NCBI RefSeq assembly: GCF_002847015.1
Contig: NZ_CP025085.1
Location: 2,604,001 to 2,668,000, forward strand
Length of the DNA: 64,000 nucleotides
Reading direction: 5' to 3'
DNA from: Prodigiosinella confusarubida
GTDB lineage: Bacteria; Pseudomonadota; Gammaproteobacteria; Enterobacterales; Enterobacteriaceae
In this document: positions 19,432 to 30,096 of the stretch, one piece after another
Layout: every line of letters starts with the position of its first letter
Position numbering within the stretch: the first letter of the stretch is position 1
The notes under the pieces: generated by a model
Database searches by the model: none
Told to the model about the DNA's origin: nothing
Seen by the model: the letters and a program-made list of their open reading frames with translations, nothing else
Position numbers and translations under genes: made by a program

Positions 19432-20448
19432 ATGTCGTCGTTGCGTTTATTGCTCTCTACGTCGTTTGATCCCTGGTTTAATCTGGCGGTGGAAGAGTGT
19501 ATTTTCAGGCAAATGCCATCAACGCAACGGGTCCTGTTTCTATGGCGTAACGCGGAAACGGTAGTGATTGGTCGGGCACAGAATCCGTGGAAAGAGTGCA
19601 ATACCCGACGTATGGCAGAAGATGGGGTCAAACTGGCGCGGCGCAGCAGTGGTGGTGGGGCGGTCTTTCATGATTTAGGGAATACCTGTTTTACCTTTAT
19701 GGCGGGCAAACCCGAATATGACAAGCGAGTGTCTACCCACATTATTTTGGATGCGCTGGTCATGCTGGGAATCGAAGCTACGGCGTCCGGGCGCAATGAC
19801 CTGGTGGTGCCAACGGCTGAGGGGATTCGGAAAATTTCTGGTTCTGCTTATCGTGAAACTCGAGATCGGGGTTTTCATCATGGGACGCTATTGTTAAATG
19901 CCAATCTTTCCCGTCTGGCCGATTATCTCAATCCTGATGTAAAGAAACTGCAAGCAAAAGGTATTGCTTCTGTTCGTTCTCGCATTGTTAATTTGGTGGA
20001 ATTGTTACCAGAGATCACTCATGAAAATGTTTGTCAGGCAATTACAGAAGCCTTTTTTCGTTACCATCAAGTTCGTTGTGAGCCGGAGTTGATCTCCCCG
20101 GCGGCATTACCCGATCTCCCAGGGCTGGAAGCGCAATTCATAAAGCAAAGTCGCTGGGAATGGAATTTCGGTCAGGCACCGGATTTTACTCATTCTCTGG
20201 ATACCCGTTTCTCGTGGGGCGGAGTGGAACTGCATTTTGACATCGAGCGGGGTGTCATTAGCCGCTGTCAACTTTTTACCGACAGCCTTAATCCTGAACC
20301 ACTGGAAACACTGGCCGGTAGATTAAAGGGGAAGGCATATCGTCCTGATGAACTAACGAAAATCGGTAGAGAAATGGCATTGCAATACCCACAGCATCAG
20401 AGTGAAGTTGTGCAGTTAATTGACTGGCTAAGTGAAAGTATTCGTTAA
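19432..20448 (+). CDS. lplA: Lipoate-protein ligase A
   Basis: 338 residues, the E. coli length, taking ATG 19432 with GGAG upstream. LplA activates free lipoate with ATP and attaches it to the lipoyl domains of 2-oxoacid dehydrogenases and GcvH. The lipoyl-AMP loop [15 protein letters not shown] (residues 70-84) and K134 in [11 protein letters not shown] are intact, as is the C-terminal accessory domain. In E. coli lplA lies in a distant region; here it sits directly between nlpC and the ydiV-like gene. Confidence 0.95.
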   Translation: MSSLRLLLSTSFDPWFNLAVEECIFRQMPSTQRVLFLWRNAETVVIGRAQNPWKECNTRRMAEDGVKLARRSSGGGAVFHDLGNTCFTFMAGKPEYDKRVSTHIILDALVMLGIEATASGRNDLVVPTAEGIRKISGSAYRETRDRGFHHGTLLLNANLSRLADYLNPDVKKLQAKGIASVRSRIVNLVELLPEITHENVCQAITEAFFRYHQVRCEPELISPAALPDLPGLEAQFIKQSRWEWNFGQAPDFTHSLDTRFSWGGVELHFDIERGVISRCQLFTDSLNPEPLETLAGRLKGKAYRPDELTKIGREMALQYPQHQSEVVQLIDWLSESIR

Positions 20449-20759
20449 GAAATAGAAATGGTTATAGGCATTTTGTCAGATAAGCGAAAAAAAAATTGTG
20501 TTATTCTAAAATTGAACTATAAATTATTAGTGATTTTTTTTCGTAAAATGGGTATTCGCCGAAAAAGGAGCAAGGTTATTAATAATGTCTTTTCGCCTTT
20601 AATACGGCAGACGATGGAGCGACATCTTTTTCTAAAAGAATGATATGGTTAATAATCTTTAAATTTATATGGGAGTGGTTTTAGCGAATCGGACTAGGCT
20701 TAATATTAATTAGGTCTGCCTGTGTTGACAGGTTTCACTTAACTTTTGGCTATGACACT
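20449..20759. other. A+T-rich intergenic region upstream of ydiV-like gene
   Basis: 311 bases with several A- and T-runs and a short inverted repeat (CCTGT/ACAGG near 20720-20733). A 61-codon plus-strand frame at 20458-20643 has no recognisable features and is not called. Promoter of the downstream gene is presumably here. Confidence 0.4.
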
Positions 20760-21494
20760 ATGCGTATCCGGCTTGAGATTGATTATATCAGCAAGTATCT
20801 GTTTTCTCCTATTTATAGCTTAGCGTCAAAATTATATGCAGTAGAAATTATAGGTCGTTTTCATAGCGTATCAGGTAACCTGGCCATGCCACAGGAGATC
20901 CTGATGGGAATGTTGAACAGAAAACAGAAAGAAACACTGTTAACGGAACAGTTGTCGATTATTAAAAGTAAATCAGATTGGTTTAGGGATAATCAAATTC
21001 TTTTACTATTAAAAATAGACTACGGTCTGTCAGAGTTTCTGATTGGAAATGAGCAGATCAGGAATGAATTACAAGCGCTTACATTTGTACAACTTGAGAT
21101 TAATGAGACTTTCCCTAACTTATCTCAGGGTAAAGAAAGTCGGAGTATCTCTGAATTAAGCGCATCCTTTGATTTGTGGCTGGATAATTTTGGTTCAGGT
21201 CAAAGCAATTTGAAACCACTTTATGATGGGCTGATGCATAATGTGAAGCTGAATCCTAATTTTGTCTGGAAATTATTATCCCGTCCGGTTTCTGTTTCTA
21301 TGATGAATCCTTTATTAAATGTTATGAAAAAACATTGCCACTCATTAACTGTGGTTGCCAAAGGCATTGATAATATAGATTATCTGGAAAAGGCTTATCG
21401 CCTGGATATTAATGCGGTACAGGGTGACCTGTGGCCTGCTGTACCATTGGAGCAACTAGAGAATCAGCTATTACCTTCCGTTTGCTATGGTTAG
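20760..21494 (+). CDS. ydiV: YdiV/RflP-like degenerate EAL protein
   Basis: 244 residues (E. coli YdiV 237). YdiV is an EAL-fold protein that does not cleave c-di-GMP but binds FlhD of the FlhD4C2 flagellar master regulator and blocks flagellar gene expression. Here the EAL motif is replaced (AVEIIGRF near residue 30), DDFGTG is DNFGSG (about 141-146), and YdiV-typical stretches LEINETFPNLSQGKESR (about 113-129) and VQGDLWPAVPLEQ near the C-terminus are present. The gene is richer in A+T than its neighbours. It precedes selO as in E. coli. No strong ribosome site stands before the ATG, so expression may be low. Confidence 0.85.
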   Translation: MRIRLEIDYISKYLFSPIYSLASKLYAVEIIGRFHSVSGNLAMPQEILMGMLNRKQKETLLTEQLSIIKSKSDWFRDNQILLLLKIDYGLSEFLIGNEQIRNELQALTFVQLEINETFPNLSQGKESRSISELSASFDLWLDNFGSGQSNLKPLYDGLMHNVKLNPNFVWKLLSRPVSVSMMNPLLNVMKKHCHSLTVVAKGIDNIDYLEKAYRLDINAVQGDLWPAVPLEQLENQLLPSVCYG

Positions 21495-21605
21495 TAGCGG
21501 GTTGCCGTATTTCATTTGCACCATAGCATTTATGGCAATATCCCTATTGTTAATCAGTGTTAATTTCCCCCGCGTAGTTTTACACTCTCGGTAATAACCA
21601 TATGG

Positions 21606-21677
21606 CTCAGTTGATGAACTGAGATACCTGGAGTGATCATGGTGTGAAGTATCTATGATGTAAGGAACACCTCACAC
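21606..21677 (+). promoter_or_regulatory. Two consecutive inverted repeats in the selO leader
   Basis: CTCAGTT-GATG-AACTGAG (21606-21623) is a perfect 7-bp stem with a tetraloop. A second repeat GTGTGA / TCACAC (21642-21647 with 21672-21677) follows. Both lie 50-125 bases before the selO start. The structures are seen; a regulatory role is inferred. Confidence 0.35.
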
Positions 21678-21730
21678 TATGTTTCCCCTATCATCAACGT
21701 ATGTGGACCGTTTTACGGTCAGGGGGAATT

Positions 21731-23182
21731 ATGCCGAACCATCCTCAGTTCAATAACCATTACCACCGCCAATTACCCGGGTTTTATACTGAATTGACAC
21801 CAACGCCTCTGCGGGGCGCTCGGTTGATTTATCACAGTGAAGCACTGGCCAATGAGCTTGGTTTGTCTCCCGAATGGTTCTGTGGAGAAAACAGTAAGAT
21901 CTGGTGCGGAGAACATCAACTACCAGGAATGATGCCGTTGGCCCAGGTTTACAGTGGTCACCAGTTCGGTGCCTGGGCAGGGCAACTGGGTGATGGTCGC
22001 GGTATTTTACTTGGCGAACAACAGCTCGACGGTGGCCGTTGCCTTGACTGGCATTTGAAAGGTGCTGGTCTGACACCTTATTCTCGTATGGGGGATGGTC
22101 GAGCAGTGTTGCGCTCGGTGGTACGGGAGTTTCTCGCCTCAGAGTCCTTGCATTATTTGGGAATACCCACAACGCGTGCATTGACGATTGCTACCAGTGA
22201 TCAGCTTGTCCAGCGCGAACAGGAAGAACGAGGTGGAATGTTATTGCGGGTGGCAGAAAGCCACGTGCGTTTCGGCCATTTTGAACATTTCTACTATCAA
22301 CGTGAGCCGGAAAAAGTACGGCAGTTGGTTGATTATGTGATAAGTCGCCACTGGCCACTGTGGCAACAGGAAAATGATCGTTACCAACTGTGGTTTACCG
22401 ATGTGGTAGAACGTACGGCGCGGCTTATTGCTCAGTGGCAGACGGTGGGATTCACACATGGTGTTATGAATACCGATAATATGTCGATCCTCGGTATTAC
22501 CATTGACTATGGGCCTTATGGGTTCATGGATGAATATAACCCTGGTTATGTCTGTAATCATTCAGATTACCAAGGACGTTATGCATTTGATAATCAACCG
22601 GCTGTTGCACTGTGGAATCTGCATCGTTTGGCTCAGTCACTATCAAAACTGATACCGGTTGAAACGCTACAGCGAGCTCTCGAACGTTATGAGCCCGTTT
22701 TAATGCAGGCTTTTGGGGAACGGATGCGGGCAAAGCTTGGCTTGTTCACCGTGCAGGCGGAAGATAATGACATTCTGGTAGGGTTATTGCGGTTAATGCA
22801 GCGGGAAAAGGCAGACTACACCCGAACATTCCGACTGTTATCGGCAACGGAACAGCAAAGTGTTCAATCTCCATTACGGGATGAATTTATCGACCGGCCT
22901 GTTTTTGATCAATGGTTTAATACATACCGAAGACGTCTGATGATAGAAGATTATGACGATAGCCACCGACAACAGGTAATGATGTCTGTTAATCCTAAGT
23001 ATGTTCTGCGAAATTATCTGGCGCAGCAGGCGATTGAACGTGCGCAACAGGATGATGTCAGCGTTTTGGCACGATTACATCAGGCACTGAGTCACCCTTA
23101 TCAGGAACAGCCGGAAATGAACGATCTGGCGGCGTTACCCCCGGAGTGGGGTAAACATCTTGCCATATCCTGCTCCAGTTAA
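21731..23182 (+). CDS. selO: Protein adenylyltransferase SelO
   Basis: 483 residues from ATG 21731, chosen because AGGGGGAA stands just upstream and [11 protein letters not shown] aligns with the family N-terminus (E. coli YdiU/SelO 478). SelO is a pseudokinase-fold enzyme that binds ATP in a flipped pose and transfers AMP to Ser/Thr/Tyr of proteins linked to redox homeostasis. The metal-binding segment [20 protein letters not shown] is near residue 240-260. The C-terminus is SCSS, with Cys where animal SelO has selenocysteine. Confidence 0.95.
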   Translation: MPNHPQFNNHYHRQLPGFYTELTPTPLRGARLIYHSEALANELGLSPEWFCGENSKIWCGEHQLPGMMPLAQVYSGHQFGAWAGQLGDGRGILLGEQQLDGGRCLDWHLKGAGLTPYSRMGDGRAVLRSVVREFLASESLHYLGIPTTRALTIATSDQLVQREQEERGGMLLRVAESHVRFGHFEHFYYQREPEKVRQLVDYVISRHWPLWQQENDRYQLWFTDVVERTARLIAQWQTVGFTHGVMNTDNMSILGITIDYGPYGFMDEYNPGYVCNHSDYQGRYAFDNQPAVALWNLHRLAQSLSKLIPVETLQRALERYEPVLMQAFGERMRAKLGLFTVQAEDNDILVGLLRLMQREKADYTRTFRLLSATEQQSVQSPLRDEFIDRPVFDQWFNTYRRRLMIEDYDDSHRQQVMMSVNPKYVLRNYLAQQAIERAQQDDVSVLARLHQALSHPYQEQPEMNDLAALPPEWGKHLAISCSS

Positions 23183-23619
23183 AAGGTAGCTGGCTGTTAC
23201 TCTTTTTCCTGGATGATAGAGAAGTTCCTGCATATCGCTAATGTTAAAAACACGCTATTGTGTGATGGTTATTTATGACACAAATGAATAGCCATCTATC
23301 AGGCTCGAAATTTATTCGTCTCCCGTTTCTCATGATGGCATCGTGAAACGCTATCGGATAATCAGTGAACATGGACTCAGTGTTAAATAAGTCTGTCAAC
23401 TATAAAGCAAAATACATTTTCTGTTTATATACTAGCGAGTAAGGCAGGGGTCGTTTCTTCAAATGTGTGGGTGACCAGCCATATCCGCTTTATGCGATAA
23501 AAATATTGTCACCATCAACGTGGACACTTTTTTGCGGTATTGGAAGTTGGTTATTTTATTTCTATGGGTAGCAAGGTTTGTCCTGGAAAGTATGGTGGGT
23601 AATGAACAGGGGATATGGG
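23183..23619. other. Intergenic region selO-ldtD
   Basis: 437 bases with no gene I can support. It marks the junction between the btu-selO block and the ldtD-rmf block. No trace of mukB, which lies upstream of ldtD in E. coli, is recognisable. Confidence 0.4.
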
Positions 23620-25320
23620 ATGTTGTTGACGAGACAGAAAACGCAGAGACTGTTTTGTAGTGCTATTAGTGCGTTATTGTTGGGAAGTGTGTTTTATCCA
23701 TTTATAGTTCAAGCGGCATCACCGACCACGACTATCGGGAGAACCGCGGCACCAGTCGATATTTCTTCGCAGGCAAGGCGGATGGCGTTAATGTCAGCAC
23801 TTCCGGCGAATATTTCACCTCACTATTTGTCTGAATTGACAACGCTTTATACCCGTCACGCTATGCAACCTATGTGGTCTGATCATCGCGCGGTTCGGGA
23901 GTTTCAGCAGCAATTGGCCGAAGTCGCTCTTTCCGGTGTACAACCGCAATTTACTACTTGGGTTAGATGGCTGACCGATGCCAGGCTCACCGGGTTTGCA
24001 CGTGATGTTGTCCTTTCCGATGCCATGTTGGGATACATGCAGTTTGTGTCTGGCGTTGAAAAAAAAGGTAATGACTGGCTTTACAGTAAGGTTTCTTATC
24101 CGTTGGCAATGCCGCCGGCAGTAATGATAAATCAGTGGCAGCAGGCTATCTCGGCAGGCAGCGAGGCCCTTTATATTGCCACATTAATACCGCATCACTC
24201 GCAATACGCTAAAATGCATCAGGCATTGAAAAATATGTTATTGGATAATCGCCCGTGGCCGAAACTGGTCCTGTCGGGTACATTGCGACCTGGCGATTAC
24301 AGTACTGATTTGCCCGCGCTGCGAGAAATATTACAGCGTACTGGGATGTTGACCTCTGTAACATCCTCAATATCGCACGACGAGTCCTCTTCCAGCGTTC
24401 AGCCGTCCGTTAATGTTTATGATGGAGAATTGGTTGAGGCAGTGAAGCGTTTTCAGCAGTGGCAAGGGTTGCAAGAGGACGGCGTAATTGGTAGACGTAC
24501 ACGTGACTGGCTTAACGTTTCATCCCAGATGCGAGCAAGGCTGTTGGCACTGAATATTCAACGTTTGCGTCTGGTCCCGGATAATGTCAACACGGGTATC
24601 ATGGTGAATATCCCCAATTATTCTCTCATCTATTATCATAATGGGGCTGAAGTTCTGTCGTCACGGGTGATTGTCGGGCAGCCGAAGCGTAAAACGCCGC
24701 AGATGAGCAGTTTGCTAAATGATGTGGTGATGAATCCGCCGTGGAATGTTCCGACAAAGCTAGTGCGCCAAGATATTATTCCCAAAGTGATTCAGGACCC
24801 GGGCTATCTGCAACGCCATGACTATGTCGTACTTTCTGACTGGGGACGAGACGCTCAGATCATCGATCCAAGCATGATCGACTGGCCGTTGGTGTCGGCA
24901 ATGAATTTTCCCTATCGGCTGCGTCAATCCCCAGGGGCGAAGAATTCCCTGGGACGCTATAAGTTTAATATGCCGAATTCAGATGCGATTTATCTGCATG
25001 ATACACCGAATCATAACCTGTTCCAGAAGGATATTCGGGCGTTGAGTTCAGGCTGTGTCCGGATCAATAAAGCCTCTGAACTGGCTGCCTTGCTATTACA
25101 GGATGCCGGTTGGAATAATGCCAGAATCTCCTCAACAATTGATCGGGGGAACACCATCTACGTCCCGATCCGTCAACGTATACCGGTTAATCTCTATTAT
25201 TTGACCGCCTGGGTAGCCGATAATGGTAAGCCTCAATTTCGTACAGATATTTACAATTATGATGGCATGGTGAGAACCAATGCTCAGGCCTTGCCAAACG
25301 TCGGGTCATTTTTGCAATAA
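23620..25320 (+). CDS. ldtD: L,D-transpeptidase LdtD (YcbB)
   Basis: 566 residues from ATG 23620, selected over ATG 23602 because AGGGG stands seven bases upstream and MLL matches the E. coli start. LdtD forms 3-3 meso-diaminopimelate crosslinks in peptidoglycan and confers beta-lactam bypass with partner enzymes. A signal peptide runs to about residue 30 (IVQAAS). A peptidoglycan-binding domain lies near 265-300 and the YkuD catalytic domain near 330-500, with catalytic C479 in SSGCVRINKA and the upstream His in YLHDTPNH. Followed by mepK as in E. coli. Confidence 0.95.
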   Translation: MLLTRQKTQRLFCSAISALLLGSVFYPFIVQAASPTTTIGRTAAPVDISSQARRMALMSALPANISPHYLSELTTLYTRHAMQPMWSDHRAVREFQQQLAEVALSGVQPQFTTWVRWLTDARLTGFARDVVLSDAMLGYMQFVSGVEKKGNDWLYSKVSYPLAMPPAVMINQWQQAISAGSEALYIATLIPHHSQYAKMHQALKNMLLDNRPWPKLVLSGTLRPGDYSTDLPALREILQRTGMLTSVTSSISHDESSSSVQPSVNVYDGELVEAVKRFQQWQGLQEDGVIGRRTRDWLNVSSQMRARLLALNIQRLRLVPDNVNTGIMVNIPNYSLIYYHNGAEVLSSRVIVGQPKRKTPQMSSLLNDVVMNPPWNVPTKLVRQDIIPKVIQDPGYLQRHDYVVLSDWGRDAQIIDPSMIDWPLVSAMNFPYRLRQSPGAKNSLGRYKFNMPNSDAIYLHDTPNHNLFQKDIRALSSGCVRINKASELAALLLQDAGWNNARISSTIDRGNTIYVPIRQRIPVNLYYLTAWVADNGKPQFRTDIYNYDGMVRTNAQALPNVGSFLQ

Positions 25321-25512
25321 CTAGCGGTAATATCAGATATTGCTCGTTTTTTACGGCAATGGTGGTGAGCGATAAATCATTAGGATCCTCGGCAACCTTT
25401 CATATAAAGCAGGTTGACTCACTTTTCATCGGCAGTTAAGGTTCGGATGGCGCATTTTTTGTACCATTACATCGATTTTTTTAGCCATTTTTAGCCAGGG
25501 TAATACTGCTTT

Positions 25513-26061
25513 ATGGAACATATTGACAATCATCGTCGTAAATGGTTGGCACTCGGGAGTGTGGCGTTGGGATTAGCCCTGCTTCCAGGTCGGTCTTTTG
25601 CCTCTTTTTCTACGTCCAGACCCCGCATTCTTACGCTGAATAACCTTCATACGGGCGAACATCTTAAAGTCGAGTTTTTTGATGGACACCGGTACAATAA
25701 AGAAGAGCTATCACGCTTAAATCATTTCTTTCGCGATTACCGGGCGAATAAGGTGAAAACCATCGATCCCAACCTGTTCGATCAGTTATATCGGTTGCAG
25801 GTTATGCTGGGTACCAACAAACCAGTACAGCTTATCTCCGGTTATCGTACTTATCGCACTAATGAGAATTTGCGATCTCACAGTCGAGGGGTTGCTAAGC
25901 ACAGTTATCACACACAAGGTAAAGCGATGGATTTCCATATCGAAGGTGTGCAACTGGCTACTATTCACAAAGCCGCTCTGAAAATGCGTGCTGGCGGTGT
26001 AGGGTATTACCCGAAAAGTAATTTTGTACACATTGATACCGGAGCGGTTCGTACCTGGTAA
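25513..26061 (+). CDS. mepK: Murein DD-endopeptidase MepK (YcbK)
   Basis: 182 residues, the E. coli length. A twin-arginine signal (RRKW at 8-11 followed by a hydrophobic stretch, cleavage near SFA at 28-30) predicts Tat export. The M15/DUF882 zinc site is present: H133 and D140 in HTQGKAMD, and H173 in FVHID. MepK cuts 3-3 and 4-3 crosslinks, so its place beside ldtD, the maker of 3-3 links, fits a shared role. Confidence 0.94.
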   Translation: MEHIDNHRRKWLALGSVALGLALLPGRSFASFSTSRPRILTLNNLHTGEHLKVEFFDGHRYNKEELSRLNHFFRDYRANKVKTIDPNLFDQLYRLQVMLGTNKPVQLISGYRTYRTNENLRSHSRGVAKHSYHTQGKAMDFHIEGVQLATIHKAALKMRAGGVGYYPKSNFVHIDTGAVRTW

Positions 26062-26129
26062 GGCATAATAACTACATGACATGGGCGGATATAGCATGTC
26101 ATGGGATAGTGGGGTAAAAACGGAACTGT

Positions 26130-26777
26130 ATGAAATACCAGATTATTCCTGTTACGGCGTTCAGTCAGAATTGCACTTTATTGTGGTGTGAAGAAACCAA
26201 AGAAGCCGCTATTGTTGATCCCGGTGGTGAGAAGGAAAAAATCACGCAAGCCGTAACACGGGCTGGCGTTACCGTTAAGCAGATTCTCTTGACGCACGGG
26301 CATCTCGATCATGTTGGCGCGGCTGCATCATTGGCTGAGCATTATCAGGTACCTATTTTAGGCCCACAACGTGAAGACGCGTTCTGGCTGAATGGTTTGC
26401 CAGCGCAAAGCCGCATGTTTGGGCTGGAAGACTGTCCGGCGTTAACACCTTCCCGTTGGCTTGAAGAAGGCGATTCGGTGACAGTAGGGACAATTTTGTT
26501 ATCGGTATTACATTGCCCCGGCCATACACCAGGGCATATCGTCTTTTTCGACGCAGCATCGCGTTTGGCATTAGTTGGTGATGTGATTTTCAGAGGTGGT
26601 GTCGGGCGTAGCGATTTTCCTCAAGGCGACCATGAGGTATTGATTGCCTCTATCCGGAATAAGCTTTTTCCATTGGGTGATGATGTCGCTTTTATCCCGG
26701 GACATGGCCCAATGTCGACGTTTGGTGAAGAGCGGAGAACTAACCCGTTTGTCCGTAATGATACTGCATTTGGTTAA
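26130..26777 (+). CDS. gloC: Hydroxyacylglutathione hydrolase GloC (YcbL)
   Basis: 215 residues. Type II glyoxalase-like metallo-beta-lactamase-fold enzyme that hydrolyses S-lactoylglutathione. The metal motif THGHLDHVG gives H56, H58, D60 and H61; further ligands are in [21 protein letters not shown] and IPGHGP. No signal peptide; cytoplasmic. Third gene in the ldtD-mepK-gloC run, as in E. coli. Confidence 0.93.
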   Translation: MKYQIIPVTAFSQNCTLLWCEETKEAAIVDPGGEKEKITQAVTRAGVTVKQILLTHGHLDHVGAAASLAEHYQVPILGPQREDAFWLNGLPAQSRMFGLEDCPALTPSRWLEEGDSVTVGTILLSVLHCPGHTPGHIVFFDAASRLALVGDVIFRGGVGRSDFPQGDHEVLIASIRNKLFPLGDDVAFIPGHGPMSTFGEERRTNPFVRNDTAFG

Positions 26778-26932
26778 TCTGCAATTAATCGTTACCAAGA
26801 TAGATCAGATAAGATCATTATTGCCAGAGTGACGATTAATCATCAAAACGATATGGTTATAACAGGATTTTTCCCCAAACGCTGAATACATTACTGCCTG
26901 TCTTATCAACAAATATCATCTATCTTTCGCAA

Positions 26933-26964
26933 CAAACCCGCTAGCTGTCACGATAGCGGGTTTG
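26933..26964. terminator. Terminator between gloC and aspC
   Basis: A perfect 11-bp stem (CAAACCCGCTA / TAGCGGGTTTG) with a 10-base loop lies between the convergent gloC and aspC stops, 11 bases from the aspC stop. Likely serves aspC and perhaps both genes. Confidence 0.7.
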
Positions 26965-26975
26965 TCGTGTTGATA

Positions 26976-28166
26976 TCAGAGTACGGCGACAATGGCTTCA
27001 CACAACGGAGACATATTCTCCGGTGTCATCCCAGCGACGTTGATACGGCCAGAATTCACGGCATATACGCCAAATTCACTGCGCAGACGTAGTACCTGGT
27101 CTTTATTAAGCCCACTGAAAGAGAACATCCCATTTTGCTTGATAATAAAGGAAAAGTCTTGTTGTGCGCCTTTTTCTTGCAGGGTGCTAACAAACAGCTG
27201 GCGCATCCGCTGAATGCGTTCTCGCATCGCGGTCAACTCTTGCTCCCAGATGGCGCGTAGCACGTCATTTGACAGAATAGTTGCTACGATTGCGGCACCA
27301 TGAGCCGGCGGATTGGAATAGTTGGCGCGAATAGTGGCTTTTACTTGGCTGAATGCAGTGTCGGCTGTGGCAGAATCAGCAGCAACAAACGTACAGGCAC
27401 CGACACGTTCATTATATAGGCCAAAATTCTTGGAGTATGAACTGGCAATAATCAGTTCTTGATGTTTGGCCGCAAAAGCACGCAAACCTTGTGCATCCTC
27501 ATTCAGACCTTTTGCAAAACCCTGATAGGCAAAATCAAACAGCGGTAACCAGCCTTTCTCTAATGCCAAATCGGCTAATGTAGCCCACTGTTCCGGGGTA
27601 GGGTCGATGCCGGTGGGATTATGGCAGCAGCCATGGAACAACACTACATCGCCAGCCTGAGCCGCATTCAGGCTGCTGAGCATGCCTTCAAAGTCGAGTG
27701 TGTGATGGGCCGCATCATAGTAGGTGTAATCACAGACCTCCAGACCTGCAGCTGAAAAGACATTTTTATGGTTAGGCCAGCTAGGATTACTTACCCAGAT
27801 ACGCTTGGCACTGGTTTTGTTGGCGATGAAGTCAGCGGCTACTCGTAAACCACCCGTGCCGCCTGGAGTTTGCGCGGTGCGTGCGCGTTTATTGGCAATA
27901 ATGTCGCTCTGTTCACCGAATAACAATGCCTGCGTGCAACGGGCAAACTCAGGCAGACCATCAATACCCAGATAGTTTTTGGTGGTTTCGTTTTCCAGTA
28001 AAAACTGTTCTGCTTTTTTAACACTGGTCAGAACCGGCGTTTTACCGGTTTCGTCTTTATAAACACCAATACCCAGATTGATTTTATGTGGACGCTCATC
28101 AGCGCGGAAAAGATCGGTCAAGCCAAGAATTGGGTCGGCGGGTGCAGCAGAGATATTCTCAAACAT
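26976..28166 (-). CDS. aspC: Aspartate aminotransferase
   Basis: 396 residues from ATG 28166 (E. coli 396; N-terminus [16 protein letters not shown]). An in-frame upstream extension of 34 codons has no family match. PLP-dependent enzyme interconverting aspartate/2-oxoglutarate and oxaloacetate/glutamate. The PLP lysine lies in [15 protein letters not shown] near residue 246, and the substrate-binding Arg in [10 protein letters not shown] near the C-terminus. Position between gloC and ompF is that of E. coli. Confidence 0.96.
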   Translation of the reverse strand: MFENISAAPADPILGLTDLFRADERPHKINLGIGVYKDETGKTPVLTSVKKAEQFLLENETTKNYLGIDGLPEFARCTQALLFGEQSDIIANKRARTAQTPGGTGGLRVAADFIANKTSAKRIWVSNPSWPNHKNVFSAAGLEVCDYTYYDAAHHTLDFEGMLSSLNAAQAGDVVLFHGCCHNPTGIDPTPEQWATLADLALEKGWLPLFDFAYQGFAKGLNEDAQGLRAFAAKHQELIIASSYSKNFGLYNERVGACTFVAADSATADTAFSQVKATIRANYSNPPAHGAAIVATILSNDVLRAIWEQELTAMRERIQRMRQLFVSTLQEKGAQQDFSFIIKQNGMFSFSGLNKDQVLRLRSEFGVYAVNSGRINVAGMTPENMSPLCEAIVAVL

Positions 28167-28328
28167 TGCGAGATAGTTCCATAACAGAATAAGGAAGAAA
28201 TAGCAGGTTACCGCTAGCTTATGGCTTTGCCAACCGTTTGCATCAAAAGAAATGGAAATAATCACCACGGCAGGGAAGGCAAAATAAAAGCCTGGGCGAG
28301 AGGAAAAGATCAGCAGCTAAAAACAAAA

Positions 28329-28352
28329 AGACAAGGCGGTTAGGCCTTGTCT
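28329..28352 (-). terminator. Terminator of the downstream ompF-like gene
   Basis: On the minus strand, a 9-bp stem (AGACAAGGC / GCCTTGTCT) is followed by TTTTTGTTTTTAG: a rho-independent terminator 36 bases after the porin stop. Confidence 0.85.
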
Positions 28353-28387
28353 GAGTTTGAGATGATTTTACGAAAGTGAAATCAACT

Positions 28388-29467
28388 TTAGAACTGATAA
28401 ACCATACCAACAGCTACAGTGTCATCGGTACCTTTACCATACTTATCGTCAGCCGTTTTAATCAAGTTGATGTCATATTCAGTGTAGACAGACATGTTCT
28501 TGTTAAAGGCGTAAGTAGCACCCAGGCTGACATATTTGGTGATATAAGCGCTGGTTTTGGTTGCGCTGGTGTCATTATCAGCTTTGGCAGAAACATAACC
28601 CAGAGACGGTGTTAAACCGAAGTCAAAGTTATACTGAGCAACCGCTTCAAATACTTTGGTTTTGTCAGCATAAGCAGTGCCTGTTGACGTTGAACCAATA
28701 TAAGTCAGGTTATGGTATTCACCGTAAGTAGCCGCTACATAAATACTATTTGCATCATATTTTAGACCAGTCGCCCATGCATCGGCCTTGGCACCTTCGC
28801 CGCCAGCTTTCTGAGCACTAGTACGATTATAAGTGGCATAAGAACCGATTACAGCAATGCCGATTGGCGAAGTGTAAGAAGTTGAAAAACCATAACCATC
28901 GCCATTTTGTTTCTTGAGCTCACGAGAGCCTTCGTTTTTACCCAGGTACTGCATACCGAAGTCCCAGCCATCAACCAGGCCGAAGAAGTTCTTGTTACGG
29001 TAGGTTGCAACACCGCTGGTACGATTGGTCAGATTATCGGTGTAGCCGGAGTCGCCACCGAATTCAGGCAGAACGTCAGTATAAGAGATACCGTCGTGAG
29101 CGATGCCCCGGTTACGACCGTAGTCGAAAGAGCCAAAATCAGCAAATTTCAAACCGGCATAAGCATAACGGGTTTTACCAGCACTACCGTTGGTCGTTTC
29201 TGGATTGCTGGCATCGAATTGATATTCGAAGCGGCCATAACCAGTCAGTTGATCATTAATCTGCGTTTCGCCTTTAAAACCCAGACGAGCGTAGCTGTGG
29301 TCACCGTCAGAGTTCTGGCTCTTATCTTTTGCAAAATAATGCAAGCCATCGAGTTTGCCATACAGGTCCAACTTGTTGCCGTCTTTATTATAGATCTCAG
29401 CAGCGTGTGCTGTGCTTGCCATCAGTAATGCCGGGATGATTACGGCCAGAATATTACGCTTCATCAT
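28388..29467 (-). CDS. ompF: OmpF-type porin, copy 1
   Basis: 359 residues from ATG 29467, preceded by GAGGG. A 22-residue signal peptide (MMKRNILAV...AHA) leads to mature AEIYNKDGNK, as in OmpF. The constriction-loop motif LPEFGGD, strand motifs YARLGFKGETQIN and SFDYGRN, and the C-terminal Phe (VGMVYQF) needed for BAM recognition are present. It forms trimeric outer-membrane pores for small hydrophilic solutes. Its last ~205 residues differ from copy 2 at only four positions, while 19 differences fall in the first ~150. It lies between aspC and asnS, the E. coli ompF site. Confidence 0.93.
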   Translation of the reverse strand: MMKRNILAVIIPALLMASTAHAAEIYNKDGNKLDLYGKLDGLHYFAKDKSQNSDGDHSYARLGFKGETQINDQLTGYGRFEYQFDASNPETTNGSAGKTRYAYAGLKFADFGSFDYGRNRGIAHDGISYTDVLPEFGGDSGYTDNLTNRTSGVATYRNKNFFGLVDGWDFGMQYLGKNEGSRELKKQNGDGYGFSTSYTSPIGIAVIGSYATYNRTSAQKAGGEGAKADAWATGLKYDANSIYVAATYGEYHNLTYIGSTSTGTAYADKTKVFEAVAQYNFDFGLTPSLGYVSAKADNDTSATKTSAYITKYVSLGATYAFNKNMSVYTEYDINLIKTADDKYGKGTDDTVAVGMVYQF

Positions 29468-29900
29468 TATCAATACCCTCATTGTGTTATATGGCACCTG
29501 TTCGTTTACAGATAAAGCTTAAGGAACTTCTGCAAGACGCCGGTGTCGTTCTGTGTTCGCAGGCAGTGTTCCATCCACAATGCAGGGGATCTACAATTAA
29601 AATGATACTAAATGATTGTTATAGAAACAAATTGTATTAATATGTTTCTAAATATTTTACATTTCTTTATTTTTACCGGTTTATGAATTTTTTAATAAAC
29701 TATTTGTTATTTTTTATATATTTTTCATTAAATAAAGCGGTATTTTTGATACTTAAAATAGTTTAATGTTTTATAAAAATCCATAATATTCATGGTATTG
29801 AAATATGTTTCTACTATTTCTGTCACAAATAATGTGTAATATTGTCGAAAGCAATAGAAGTGTGACTTTCCTTGTTCTTTTACATTATGCGTAAACTTTA

Positions 29901-29999
<99 letters not shown>

Positions 30000-30096
30000 T
30001 GTACAAGCTGTGCTTTGTTAACGCGGCTATGACCAGGTTTTAGTCAGGTAAAGTATTTTGGTACTGAAGAACTAAAGATGTGTGTTGAAGACGTGC

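Noticed and set aside
20458-20643. 61-codon frame between lplA and the ydiV-like gene
   Set aside because: No good ribosome site, biased Lys/Ile composition expected from A+T-rich DNA, and no recognisable features.
23250-23285. Possible CRP site near TGTGTGATGG...GACACA
   Set aside because: The arms have the wrong spacing for TGTGA-N6-TCACA.
28167-28268. 34-codon N-terminal extension of aspC
   Set aside because: Hydrophobic extension without family match; ATG 28166 gives the E. coli protein length.
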